Below, piece after piece: positions 1 to 5,450 of a stretch of 9,347 nt of DNA (positions within the stretch are counted from its first letter, which is position 1; every line of letters starts with the position of its first letter). The notes beneath the pieces are model-generated. The model had not been told where the DNA came from. It was given only the letters and a program-made list of their open reading frames with translations, and searched no databases. The DNA comes from Clostridiales bacterium (GTDB taxonomy: Bacteria > Bacillota_A > Clostridia > Oscillospirales > Oscillospiraceae), in the NCBI GenBank assembly GCA_019417795.1, contig DXUR01000080.1:1-9347 (forward strand), written 5' to 3'. A program made the position numbers and the translations under genes.

Positions 1-29
1 TCTCCTGCTTGGGCCACTATGACGATTGA
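1..29 (+). CDS. yoeB: YoeB toxin, 3' end only (truncated by window edge)
   Basis: Only the last nine codons of a toxin gene are present, ending in the residues SCLGHYDD and a TGA at 27-29. They match base for base the end of the complete yoeB gene at 5450-5710, including the His-Tyr pair that corresponds to catalytic His83-Tyr84. The following ribosome site and downstream gene are also in the same arrangement. The fragment shows that another copy of the RelB/YoeB module, or at least of its toxin end, lies upstream of the window. Nothing suggests a broken gene: it is cut by the window edge. Confidence 0.85.
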
Positions 30-46
30 GAAAGGAAGGGCCGGTT

Positions 47-295
47 ATGAGCTGGGGTAAAGAGAGGATCGCACAGCTGCAGCTCCCCAATCCAGAAGAC
101 GATGATCCGCACCCCCGTCTGCTCTTAGAGGGGGAAGGCGTACACGCCGGGCAGGGGTTTACTGCCTTGTTCCCCGATGGGTGGCATGACATTACCCTGG
201 AGGTGGCCTGGGAGCCGGAAGGCCCCGGCTGCTGGTACATATCCACGCCGGGATTTAAGGGTGTGTGTCCCATTGGCCTGTTTGTGAAGGTATGA
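47..295 (+). CDS. DUF5348-like small protein, copy A
   Basis: 82-residue protein of unknown function. The ATG at 47 is preferred over an in-frame TTG at 26 because an AAGGAAGG ribosome site lies at 32-39 and the TTG overlaps the upstream stop codon. After a hydrophilic N-terminus (residues 1-22) the protein has the pattern LLLEGxGVHAG, then an FxDGWHDI segment, GCWYIS, and a C-terminal PIGLFVKV. This resembles the compact beta-rich DUF5348 family of clostridial mobile elements; the assignment is from memory of the pattern, not from a search. It starts 17 nt after the yoeB stop and overlaps the next gene by 4 nt, so it is probably co-transcribed with the toxin-antitoxin pair and translationally coupled to the HTH gene. 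Copy B (5728-5976) differs at 7 of 82 residues. No signal peptide or membrane segment is visible. Confidence 0.7.
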   Translation: MSWGKERIAQLQLPNPEDDDPHPRLLLEGEGVHAGQGFTALFPDGWHDITLEVAWEPEGPGCWYISTPGFKGVCPIGLFVKV

Positions 296-783
296 AAACA
301 ATCCGGCAGATAGCCGACGAGATAGGGGTATCAAAGCAGGCGGTCTATAAGCGATACAAAGGCAAGCTGCATACGGTTTGCGCTCCGTATGCGCATACGG
401 AGCAGGGGGTCTTGTATCTATCGGAGCAGGCTGAAACGCTGATAAAACAAGACTTTTTGAAAGCTGACCGCTCCAATGGAGCGCATACGGAGCGCCCCAT
501 TGGAGCGGTGTCGGAGCAGCTCAAAGAGGCTGATGTTGTTTCAGTCTTACAGGCTACCATTGACACGCTGCAAGAGCAGCTTGAAGTGAAAGACCAACAG
601 ATTGAAAAATTGACCGAGGCCCTGCTTGCTGCCCAGAAGACGGCGGCAGCGGCTCAGGCTCTCCATGCGGGAATGATCCAGCAGCAGTTCCTCACTAACA
701 GGGACGAGATAGAGGAACAAGGCGAGGGGCCAGTAGAAAGGCAAGGATGGCTCAGGCGGCTGTTTCACGGATTGTTCCTGTAA
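292..783 (+). CDS. HTH / coiled-coil plasmid accessory protein, copy A
   Basis: 163-residue protein. Residues 1-25 form a helix-turn-helix (MKTIRQIADEIGVSKQAVYK), followed by a probable wing around VLYLSEQAETLIKQ (40-53), a linker with repeated AHTE elements (34-37 and 64-67), a predicted coiled coil (about 80-133, with leucine/isoleucine/valine spacing as in LQATIDTLQEQL), and a short aromatic-basic tail WLRRLF (153-158). This architecture resembles DUF536-type proteins of Firmicutes plasmids, often annotated as replication-associated. The role is inferred: DNA binding at the plasmid with oligomerization through the coiled coil. The ATG at 292 overlaps the TGA of the upstream gene (ATGA), indicating translational coupling; a further in-frame GTG at 265 is rejected. 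The coding sequence carries a 22-bp palindrome and a 43-nt hairpin, described separately. Copy B has an identical N-terminal 35 residues but a different C-terminus. Confidence 0.75.
   Translation: MKTIRQIADEIGVSKQAVYKRYKGKLHTVCAPYAHTEQGVLYLSEQAETLIKQDFLKADRSNGAHTERPIGAVSEQLKEADVVSVLQATIDTLQEQLEVKDQQIEKLTEALLAAQKTAAAAQALHAGMIQQQFLTNRDEIEEQGEGPVERQGWLRRLFHGLFL
382..403 (+). repeat. Perfect 22-bp palindrome inside HTH gene
   Basis: Every base from 382 to 392 pairs with 403 back to 393. Its core is CCGTATGC (385-392) followed by its inverse GCATACGG (393-400). The same octamer GCATACGG also occurs directly at 369-376 and 483-490, giving four octamers in 122 bp. The arrangement looks like a protein-binding site or iteron cluster; the HTH protein itself is the obvious candidate ligand, which is inference. 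In copy B the inner 16 bp remain palindromic. Confidence 0.7.
467..509 (+). repeat. 17-bp stem / 9-nt loop inverted repeat inside HTH gene, copy A
   Basis: Arm 467-483 pairs with arm 493-509, leaving the loop CATACGGAG at 484-492; the only mismatch is A480 against C496. The equivalent in copy B (6148-6190) pairs perfectly. Pair C469-G507 here is T6150-A6188 there, a compensatory change. The loop carries part of the GCATACGG octamer. It could act as an RNA structure, a cruciform, or a binding site. Confidence 0.75.
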
Positions 784-792
784 AAGAAATTC

Positions 793-820
793 TTGATAAA
801 TATAGGAAAAGTGATATAAT
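793..820 (+). promoter_or_regulatory. Sigma-A-type promoter for cargo A
   Basis: TTGATA at 793-798 and TATAAT at 815-820 are separated by 16 bp, in an AT-rich stretch directly after the HTH stop codon and 54 nt upstream of the cargo A start. The near-consensus hexamers make this a convincing vegetative promoter that uncouples cargo expression from the upstream operon. No operator-like repeat is evident around it. Confidence 0.75.
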
Positions 821-874
821 TATAGTGGTAAGTAGGAAGTAGGCCGACGAACAGATTAAGAAAGGAAGATGATT

Positions 875-1456
875 ATGATGAAGAAACTTACAAGTATTGG
901 TCTCGTGTGTGCCATGTGTATGGCCTTGATGAGTGTGTCAGTGGCAGCGGCAGCAGAAGGGGAGGTCCCCCAGGCGGCGAATAGTGTCTCTGGTTCTACG
1001 GCAAGTGGGGCTCATGAGGTTGTCATTGAAGGAGAGCCTGGAGATATTATAGTTGTCGGGGATCTCGTGTTTGAAATCATTGACCCGGAAGAAATGGAAG
1101 AGCTTGCATCCCAGCCGGTTCCGTATGCAAGCACCACACGTTGGACGAATGTTTCCTTGTCCGGGACTGAGATGAGTAAGAAATTTGAGGTAACATCTTC
1201 TTATCCCTATGCGAAGGTATGGATTAGCAATCAGGGCAAAGGTGATATTCAGTTTACTATAACGAGAGGTTCCGATACTGGTACTCTTGTGTCCGGGTCT
1301 GATGTAACGATTAAGGCTGGAACGTCAACAAGTGTATATAGTACGAATTCGTGGCCTGCGGATGCTTACTATGCTAACTTCACTTGTGGCTCTGCAAATA
1401 TGAAGGGCCTGACATCCTGCCGTGTAGCATCTACTCAACATGAACTTGATATTTAA
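875..1456 (+). CDS. Secreted protein of unknown function (cargo A)
   Basis: 193-residue protein starting MMKKLTSIGL. Three in-frame ATGs occur at 869, 875 and 878; 875 is chosen because the ribosome site AAAGGAAG (861-868) would have no spacing to 869. A Sec signal peptide is clear: Lys-Lys, a hydrophobic core to about residue 20, and AAAAEG with probable cleavage near residue 27. No lipobox, LPXTG or membrane anchor follows, so the product is probably released or bound to another wall component. The mature part has a Ser/Ala/Gly-rich linker, an acidic segment (VVIEGEPGDIIVVGDLVFEI, about 49-68), then a Thr/Ser-rich, beta-strand-like C-terminal domain (about 88-184) with two cysteines (171, 182). 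It is AT-richer than the backbone genes and occupies the same slot as the lipoprotein gene at 6538, with which its C-terminal domain may be related. I do not recognise the family. Confidence 0.75.
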   Translation: MMKKLTSIGLVCAMCMALMSVSVAAAAEGEVPQAANSVSGSTASGAHEVVIEGEPGDIIVVGDLVFEIIDPEEMEELASQPVPYASTTRWTNVSLSGTEMSKKFEVTSSYPYAKVWISNQGKGDIQFTITRGSDTGTLVSGSDVTIKAGTSTSVYSTNSWPADAYYANFTCGSANMKGLTSCRVASTQHELDI

Positions 1457-1606
1457 GTGACGCGATAGGATTAAAAAGTAAGGCCCAGCAGTGAATTGAT
1501 GACCTCTGGGTGAGTGCCCGTAGGCGGCGGGGCTGATGCCCTGTTCTGGGGCGACTGATGCGGCTATTGCTGTCCTCAGCCGCCCCAGGCAATCCCCGCG
1601 GGAGCG
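1457..1606 (+). other. Noncoding leader to oriT with GC-rich hairpin (copy A)
   Basis: No gene is seen between cargo A and the oriT hairpins. An imperfect inverted repeat pairs CTGGGGCG (1546-1553) with CGCCCCAG (1581-1588), with CTGA/TCAG (1555-1558/1576-1579) inside. No T-tract follows, so it is not a standard terminator, and no other terminator for cargo A is visible. Copy B has a different GC-rich hairpin at the matching place (7603-7647). Only the last bases before 1607 (CCGCGGGAGCGCGC) are clearly shared by both copies. Confidence 0.55.
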
Positions 1607-1717
1607 CGCAAAAGCACTTTCATACTGACGCCCCAACGGGGCGGCGGTGTGAAAGTGCTTTTGCGTTACTTTCTCCCCGGAGAAAGTAACAAAGAGGCGT
1701 TGCCCCCTTGCGGGGGC
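1607..1717 (+). other. Candidate oriT: three consecutive hairpins upstream of mobV (copy A)
   Basis: A perfect 16-bp inverted repeat (1607-1622 with 1650-1665, arm CGCAAAAGCACTTTCA) encloses a small hairpin CGCCCC-AAC-GGGGCG (1629-1643). It is followed directly by a 12-bp perfect inverted repeat (1665-1676 with 1679-1690, arm GTTACTTTCTCC) and by GCCCCC-TTGC-GGGGGC (1702-1717). MobV relaxases act on hairpin-rich oriT sites just upstream of their own genes. The GCG/TTACTTT junction at 1665/1666 resembles the GTG/TTA nick region of pMV158-type origins as I remember it, so the nick position is inference. The nearly unchanged copy at 7668-7779 supports function. Confidence 0.65.
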
Positions 1718-1760
1718 TATGGTAAGATGGGATTTGTAAGAGGTTAGGACGATAGAAAGG

Positions 1761-3062
1761 ATGGGTGATTTTATCGGTACAACCATATCCGGCATGACGG
1801 GCCGGGGAAGTATCAGACACAACAACCGGAGCTTTTCGGCGGCGAATATAGACCGGAGCCGGACGGAGCAGAATGTGACCTACTGCAACGACGATCTGAA
1901 GCAGGTCTACCACGAGATCTTCGACGAGGCCCTGGCCGCCTACAACGCAAAAAAGAAAAAGACCAGGGATAAGATCACAGACTATTATGAGCATATCCGG
2001 CAGGGGAAGCAAGAGAAATTATTTCACGAGGCGATCTTCCAGATCGGCAACCTGGAGGACTGCGGGTGCGGCTCCCCCGGAGGGGAACGGGCGGCAGCGG
2101 CTCTCAAAGAATTTGCGGAGAGCTTCCAGGAGCGCAATCCCCATCTGCGGGTGTTCAATATGGTGCTGCACATGGACGAGGCCACGCCGCACCTCCATGT
2201 AGACTTCATTCCGGTGGCCACGGAGCAGAGCCGGGGTCTCTCCACCAGGGTTTCCATGAAACAGGCGTTGAAGCAGCAGGGCTTTACAGGTGTTGGTCGG
2301 AAACAGACCGAGTGGAAGGCTTGGATGGATCGGGAGAAGGAAGTGCTGACGGAGATCGCTCAGCAGCATGAATTTGAAATTATTTCTCTCGGCAGTAACC
2401 GGCGGCACATGGAGCTGCCGGAGTACCGGGCGGCGATCCAGGAGGCCGAGGCCGTGCAGGAGCAGACAGCGGCAGCCTTGCAGGAGCTGGCAGATATGCA
2501 GGAGAAGAAAACGGAGCTGAAGGGAGAGATTAAGTCGCTCTCCGGCACTGTGGCGGCGCTGAAGGCCGCAGAACGGGTGCGGGTGGACTTCGATACCATC
2601 CAGCCGGAAAAAACGCTCACAGGGGCTGTCAAGGGCGTTACTGTGGACCAGATCCGGCAGCTAAAGGATGTAGCTATGACTGGAGCTGCCGCAAAGCAGA
2701 CGGTCGTAGATCTGAAGAAGAAAAACGCTGTGCTGGAAGAAGAAAAAGCAGAGCTGAAAAAGAAGATTCCTTCCGTCCATGAGAAGATGGAGGCGGCAGC
2801 GCAGCGTAGCCGTCTTGAAAGCCAAAATCGGCAGCTATGGAGTGAAAACGAGGAACTGAAGGAGGCGTTGGAGGAAGAACGCAGCTTTTCAGATCGGCTG
2901 CTGGAGGGCATTGATCGGGTACTGGATATGCTGGAGCGTCACCTGCCGAAGCAGCTTCTCCACCTCGTCGATAAGGCGAGAGATCTACTGCCGGAGCATC
3001 AGACTTACCGGCAGGAAAAACAGCACGAGAGAGGTCATTCTTGGGGCGATATGAGCCTGTGA
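1761..3062 (+). CDS. mob: MobV-family relaxase (Pre/Mob), copy 1
   Basis: 433-residue plasmid mobilization relaxase. It is expected to nick the oriT just upstream, stay attached to the 5' end of the transferred strand, and rejoin it; the family (Pre) also carries out plasmid recombination. Motif I contains HNNR (His20-Arg23), with His20 the probable catalytic counterpart of MobM His22. The metal-binding motif is HMDEATPHLH (137-146, with His137, Asp139, Glu140, His144, His146). From about residue 225 the C-terminus is charged and coiled coil-like (EEKAELKKKI, ESQNRQLWSENEELKEALEE), the part thought to serve dimerization or membrane/partner contact in this family. The ATG at 1761 is directly preceded by GAAAGG with almost no spacing, so a weaker TTAGGA site at 1744-1749 may serve instead. 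The length is typical for the family, and the gene appears intact. Confidence 0.93.
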   Translation: MGDFIGTTISGMTGRGSIRHNNRSFSAANIDRSRTEQNVTYCNDDLKQVYHEIFDEALAAYNAKKKKTRDKITDYYEHIRQGKQEKLFHEAIFQIGNLEDCGCGSPGGERAAAALKEFAESFQERNPHLRVFNMVLHMDEATPHLHVDFIPVATEQSRGLSTRVSMKQALKQQGFTGVGRKQTEWKAWMDREKEVLTEIAQQHEFEIISLGSNRRHMELPEYRAAIQEAEAVQEQTAAALQELADMQEKKTELKGEIKSLSGTVAALKAAERVRVDFDTIQPEKTLTGAVKGVTVDQIRQLKDVAMTGAAAKQTVVDLKKKNAVLEEEKAELKKKIPSVHEKMEAAAQRSRLESQNRQLWSENEELKEALEEERSFSDRLLEGIDRVLDMLERHLPKQLLHLVDKARDLLPEHQTYRQEKQHERGHSWGDMSL

Positions 3063-3065
3063 AAA

Positions 3066-3108
3066 TAGCCTGTCCGAAGGGGCTTGCAACCGGCTTTCGG
3101 ACAGGCTA
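3066..3108 (+). repeat. 13-bp stem hairpin after mobV (possible weak terminator)
   Basis: TAGCCTGTCCGAA (3066-3078) pairs perfectly with 3096-3108. It begins 4 nt after the mobV stop, the usual place of a terminator, but is followed by ATAACAG instead of a T-run on the + strand. On the - strand the hairpin is followed by TTTTC, so it could act weakly in that direction. A structural or origin role is equally possible. Confidence 0.5.
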
Positions 3109-3300
3109 TAATAACAGACGAAAATAGGGAATTACTGTATTGATAATATATGCCCCCCTAAGGGCCTTTGGCCCCAAAACAAAAAAGAGAAATTTTCTCT
3201 CAGAAAGGGAGAAAGTCGGAGGGGAAAAGAGGGTGTGCGGAGGGGTGTGGGAATGTGGTAAACCTGAAAGGTTTTCCATCATTTCCATGCCCCGGAGCGA
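3109..3300 (+). other. Noncoding, purine-rich region between mobV and primase
   Basis: No gene is seen here. It holds a short AT-rich stretch (3118-3151), a small hairpin GGGCC-TTT-GGCCC (3162-3174) followed by A-runs, a palindrome AGAGAAA/TTTCTCT (3186-3200), and then a G/A-biased tract to about 3258 with two related G-rich elements, GAGGGTGTG and GAGGGGTGTG. I find no convincing -35/-10 pair with good spacing. An AT-rich stretch, hairpins and strand-biased purines together suggest a replication origin or control region, but this is inference only. The region is repeated identically at 9171-9347. Confidence 0.4.
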
Positions 3301-3370
3301 GGGGGAAAAGGGGAGGTGACTTTCTCTTTAAGCCGCCGTAGGCGGCGCTCTTTGGCTCCCCTTTTCCCCC
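3301..3370 (+). repeat. Nested hairpin upstream of primase (candidate priming/origin structure)
   Basis: A perfect 15-bp inverted repeat, arm 3301-3315 (GGGGGAAAAGGGGAG) with arm 3356-3370, encloses a 6-bp hairpin GCCGCC-GTA-GGCGGC (3332-3346). It lies 80 nt upstream of the primase start. It is not followed by a clean T-tract, although the downstream region is pyrimidine-rich (3402-3432). Position and shape recall single-strand initiation hairpins next to primase genes in mobilizable plasmids such as RSF1010; that comparison is inference. Confidence 0.6.
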
Positions 3371-3450
3371 TTCCCGCCCGCAGGCGATTCCCCGCCGCAG
3401 CGGATTTTCTTTTTTGCTTCTTTTTTCTTTTCTGGATTGGAGGTATTTTT

Positions 3451-4959
3451 ATGGCTATGGATCAGCAGACTGCTTTGGAGCGGCAGCAGGCACTTTATCG
3501 GGAGAAGAATGCCCACCTCCGGCAGTATCTGGAGCCGGTGGAGCCGTATGAGTTTTATCGAGAGATCTTCCCGGAAGGATCATTTGAGAGGAAAGGGCAT
3601 TATGAAGATGCCAAGGGAAACGCTATTGCGCTGACTGTTCCAAAAAAGCAGGACAGCCGGGAAAATGGTGTAGCGTTGGAAATTGAGGGAGATGGGAAAG
3701 CTCGACGGCATTTGATTACGGACGAGCTGGAGGAACTGAGTGAGATCCAGGGCACAGATTTTACAATCATGTCCCCTATCTCATATTTTGGACGGCAGCG
3801 CCGTGGGCAGAATGCCAGGTATCTCTATGCGATGGTCTTTGACCTTGACGGTGTAGGGATGCCGCAGCTCCGGGATACGCTGCATCAGATGAACAAGGAC
3901 ATTATTCCCAGGGCTACCTTCGTGGTAAACAGCGGAACCGGCCTGCATCTGTATTATGTGCTGACGGAGCCGATTCCTATGTACCCGCAGAATCAGAAGA
4001 TTTTGAAGGAACTGAAATACGCTCTTACCCGGCAGATCTGGAACAGGTTTACTTCGTCCATCAAGGAGCCGCAAATGCAGGGTATTTTACAGGGATTCCG
4101 TGTGGTTGGCACCAGCTCTAAGCTGGGGAAGGACTATCCTGTGGTGGCTTATCGTTATGGCGGTGCGGTGGCGCTGGAGAAGCTGCTGGACTATATCCCG
4201 GACAGCAATGGAGAGCAGCAGCGCATACAGGCACTCATGCGAAAGAGCCGCCTGTCTCTGGCCGAGGCAAAAGAGAAGTATCCGGACTGGTATGATCGCC
4301 GGGTGGTGAAGAAGGAGCGCCGGGGGCGCTGGACGGTGAAGCGGGATCTTTATGACTGGTGGCTGCACCGCATTTCAGATGAAATCAAGGTAGGACACCG
4401 TTTTTATGGCATTATGACCTTAGCCATCTATGCTAAGAAATGTAACATAGACGAAGCGGAGCTGCGCCGAGACGCTTTTGACCTGCTCAAGCCTTACGAT
4501 GATATGAGTGAGGAGGACATCAACCGCTTCACAAAGGACGATATTGTGTGCGCTCTGGAGATGTTCAACGAGGACTATGTAACCTTTCCGAGAGACGACA
4601 TTTCCAAGCTCTCTGGGATGACTATGCCGGTTAACAAGAGAAATTGGCGTAAACAGGCAGAGCATTTAGGTAGAGCGAGGGTTGTACAAGCGTTTGATGA
4701 CCCGGATGGGAAATGGAGAAATAAGGACGGGCGACCAAAGGCTCAAAAGAAGGTCTATGAATGGCGGCAGCAGCATCCAGCCGGTCGCAAAGCGGACTGT
4801 CATCGAGATACTGGCCTTGATCCTAAGACGATTCGAAAATGGTGGGACAGCGAGCCGCCTGCGGTGAGGCAGGAGGACGGACACATGGTGGCACGGGTAC
4901 GGCCGTCACAGGCGTTGAGTGATCTGCTGGTGGAGGCATTAGGCCAGGGTGAGGATTAG
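3451..4959 (+). CDS. AEP-superfamily (RepB/PriS-like) plasmid primase with C-terminal HTH
   Basis: 502-residue protein. The ATG at 3451 has an excellent GGAGG site (3439-3443); an open frame extending upstream to 3316 is rejected because it crosses the nested hairpin and encodes only Arg/Pro and Phe-rich sequence. The core shows archaeo-eukaryotic primase signatures: FDLDG with Asp131 and Asp133 as probable metal ligands, SGTGLH (161-166) with His166, and FRVVGTSSK (216-224) with Arg217 as the third motif. A helical segment around 300-370 (KVGHRFYGIM... CNIDEAELRRDAFDLL) looks like a PriCT-type domain, and residues about 445-465 (HRDTGLDPKTIRKWW) form a helix-turn-helix. Expected role: making primers on single-stranded plasmid DNA during replication or after conjugative entry, perhaps at the hairpin just upstream. 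Following a relaxase gene, it resembles a split version of the MobA-RepB relaxase-primase fusion. It could alternatively be the replication initiator. Confidence 0.8.
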   Translation: MAMDQQTALERQQALYREKNAHLRQYLEPVEPYEFYREIFPEGSFERKGHYEDAKGNAIALTVPKKQDSRENGVALEIEGDGKARRHLITDELEELSEIQGTDFTIMSPISYFGRQRRGQNARYLYAMVFDLDGVGMPQLRDTLHQMNKDIIPRATFVVNSGTGLHLYYVLTEPIPMYPQNQKILKELKYALTRQIWNRFTSSIKEPQMQGILQGFRVVGTSSKLGKDYPVVAYRYGGAVALEKLLDYIPDSNGEQQRIQALMRKSRLSLAEAKEKYPDWYDRRVVKKERRGRWTVKRDLYDWWLHRISDEIKVGHRFYGIMTLAIYAKKCNIDEAELRRDAFDLLKPYDDMSEEDINRFTKDDIVCALEMFNEDYVTFPRDDISKLSGMTMPVNKRNWRKQAEHLGRARVVQAFDDPDGKWRNKDGRPKAQKKVYEWRQQHPAGRKADCHRDTGLDPKTIRKWWDSEPPAVRQEDGHMVARVRPSQALSDLLVEALGQGED

Positions 4960-5076
4960 GGGTGGTTTCCGGCTCTGGAACGGCCCAGGAGGGCTTTTCC
5001 GGCGGTTTGAGGGTAAAACATACCACCCCCACTCTATTGCGCCCGGAAAGCCTTGTAAATCAAGGGTTTTACCACC
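4959..5076 (+). repeat. Interleaved inverted repeats between primase and relB
   Basis: Four pairings overlap in this noncoding stretch: GGGGTGGT (4959-4966) with ACCACCCC (5022-5029); GGCTTTTCCGG (4992-5002) with CCGGAAAGCC (5043-5052, one bulged T); GGTAAAAC (5012-5019) with GTTTTACC (5066-5073); and CCTTG/CAAGG (5051-5055/5061-5065). The arms interleave, so they would form either alternative folds or a pseudoknot. A second ACCACC at 5071-5076 competes for the first arm. This may be a primase-operon terminator or attenuator or a small RNA; no function can be assigned. Confidence 0.4.
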
Positions 5077-5118
5077 TGTAAATGTCTACATATCGGTGTG
5101 ACGCATTTGCAGAATGGC

Positions 5119-5159
5119 AAAGAAAAATACTTGTATTTTTCTTTGTTTTTGCATATAAT
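5119..5159 (+). promoter_or_regulatory. relB-yoeB promoter with overlapping palindromic operator
   Basis: TTGTAT at 5131-5136 and TATAAT at 5154-5159 have the ideal 17-bp spacing. A perfect 12-bp inverted repeat (5119-5130 with 5133-5144, arm AAAGAAAAATAC) covers the -35 element. This is the usual layout of an autoregulated toxin-antitoxin promoter, where the ribbon-helix-helix antitoxin and its toxin complex bind the palindrome and block RNA polymerase. The promoter probably drives relB, yoeB, the DUF5348-like gene and the HTH gene together. Confidence 0.8.
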
Positions 5160-5183
5160 ATGAGTAGGAAAGGAGTGTTGGAT

Positions 5184-5450
5184 ATGGCACACACGGTCAA
5201 TGTGAATTTTAAGTTGGATGAAGATGTGAAAAAAAGGATGGAACGAGCCTGTGCCGAGATGGGCCTTTCCATGAGCGCCGCGTTTACGATGTTTGCAAAA
5301 AAGGTCGGCAGGGAGTACCGTATTCCGTTTGAGATTTCGGCTGATCCGTTCTACTCGGAAAGGAACCTCCGCTACCTGGAAAGCGTTATGCAGGATGTGA
5401 AGGATGGTAAGGCTCACTTTGCCGAGCATGACCTGATTGAGGTGGACTGA
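5184..5450 (+). CDS. relB: RelB/DinJ-family antitoxin
   Basis: 88-residue antitoxin that neutralizes the adjacent YoeB-type toxin and represses their shared promoter. The N-terminus HTVNVNFKLDEDVKKRMERA (3-22) is the ribbon-helix-helix DNA-binding strand and first helix; MGLSMSAAFTMFAKKVGRE (26-44) is the RelB/DinJ signature, followed by REYRIPFEIS. The C-terminal acidic part is expected to wrap the toxin. The start at 5184 has AAAGGAG (5169-5175) upstream; the longer open frame upstream runs through the promoter and operator and is rejected. The stop overlaps the toxin start by 1 nt (TGATG). Classical E. coli YoeB is paired with the unrelated Phd-fold antitoxin YefM; a RelB/DinJ partner is an alternative pairing also seen in Firmicutes. 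Confidence 0.9.
   Translation: MAHTVNVNFKLDEDVKKRMERACAEMGLSMSAAFTMFAKKVGREYRIPFEISADPFYSERNLRYLESVMQDVKDGKAHFAEHDLIEVD

Larger units (their letters stand above)
1638..3285 (+). repeat. Long direct repeat, copy 1 (oriT part, mobV and downstream noncoding region)
   Basis: As far as checked by eye, bases 1638-3285 are identical to 7700-9347 (offset 6062), about 1.65 kb, and the repeat continues to the window edge. The last difference on the left is in the AAC versus GAA loop of the small oriT hairpin (1637 versus 7699). Left of that point the two copies diverge quickly apart from the oriT arms. Synonymous sites in mobV are identical too, so the copies are recent duplicates or are kept homogeneous by recombination. 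Confidence 0.95.

Noticed and set aside
369..490. CRISPR-like array
   Set aside because: The repeats are only 8 bp, in mixed orientation, irregularly spaced and inside a conserved coding frame.
1590..1760. Insertion sequence ends or transposon inverted repeats
   Set aside because: No transposase, recombinase or target-site duplication is visible; the inverted repeats fit an oriT in front of a relaxase better.
1325..2012. Long minus-strand open frames over cargo A end, oriT and mobV start (also 7502-8074)
   Set aside because: They are antisense to mobV and the oriT hairpins, have no ribosome site or recognisable domain, and their sequence is explained by the GC-rich codon bias of the + strand gene.
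2360..2911. Serine/phenylalanine-rich minus-strand frame inside mobV
   Set aside because: It is the complement of Glu/Lys/Ala-rich coiled-coil codons, a typical shadow with unnatural composition.
3066..3108. Confident rho-independent terminator after mobV
   Set aside because: The stem is strong but no U-run follows on the + strand; kept only as a hairpin with possible weak terminator role.
3118..3151. Promoter in the AT-rich stretch before the primase
   Set aside because: GATAAT-like -10 sequences exist, but no acceptable -35 hexamer lies 16-18 bp upstream.
3316..3450. N-terminal extension of the primase
   Set aside because: It runs through the nested hairpin and a pyrimidine tract, giving Arg-runs and a Phe-rich stretch; the ATG at 3451 has a strong ribosome site.
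5082..5183. Longer start for the RelB antitoxin
   Set aside because: It would translate the promoter and operator; the start at 5184 has a good AGGAG site and begins the ribbon-helix-helix strand.
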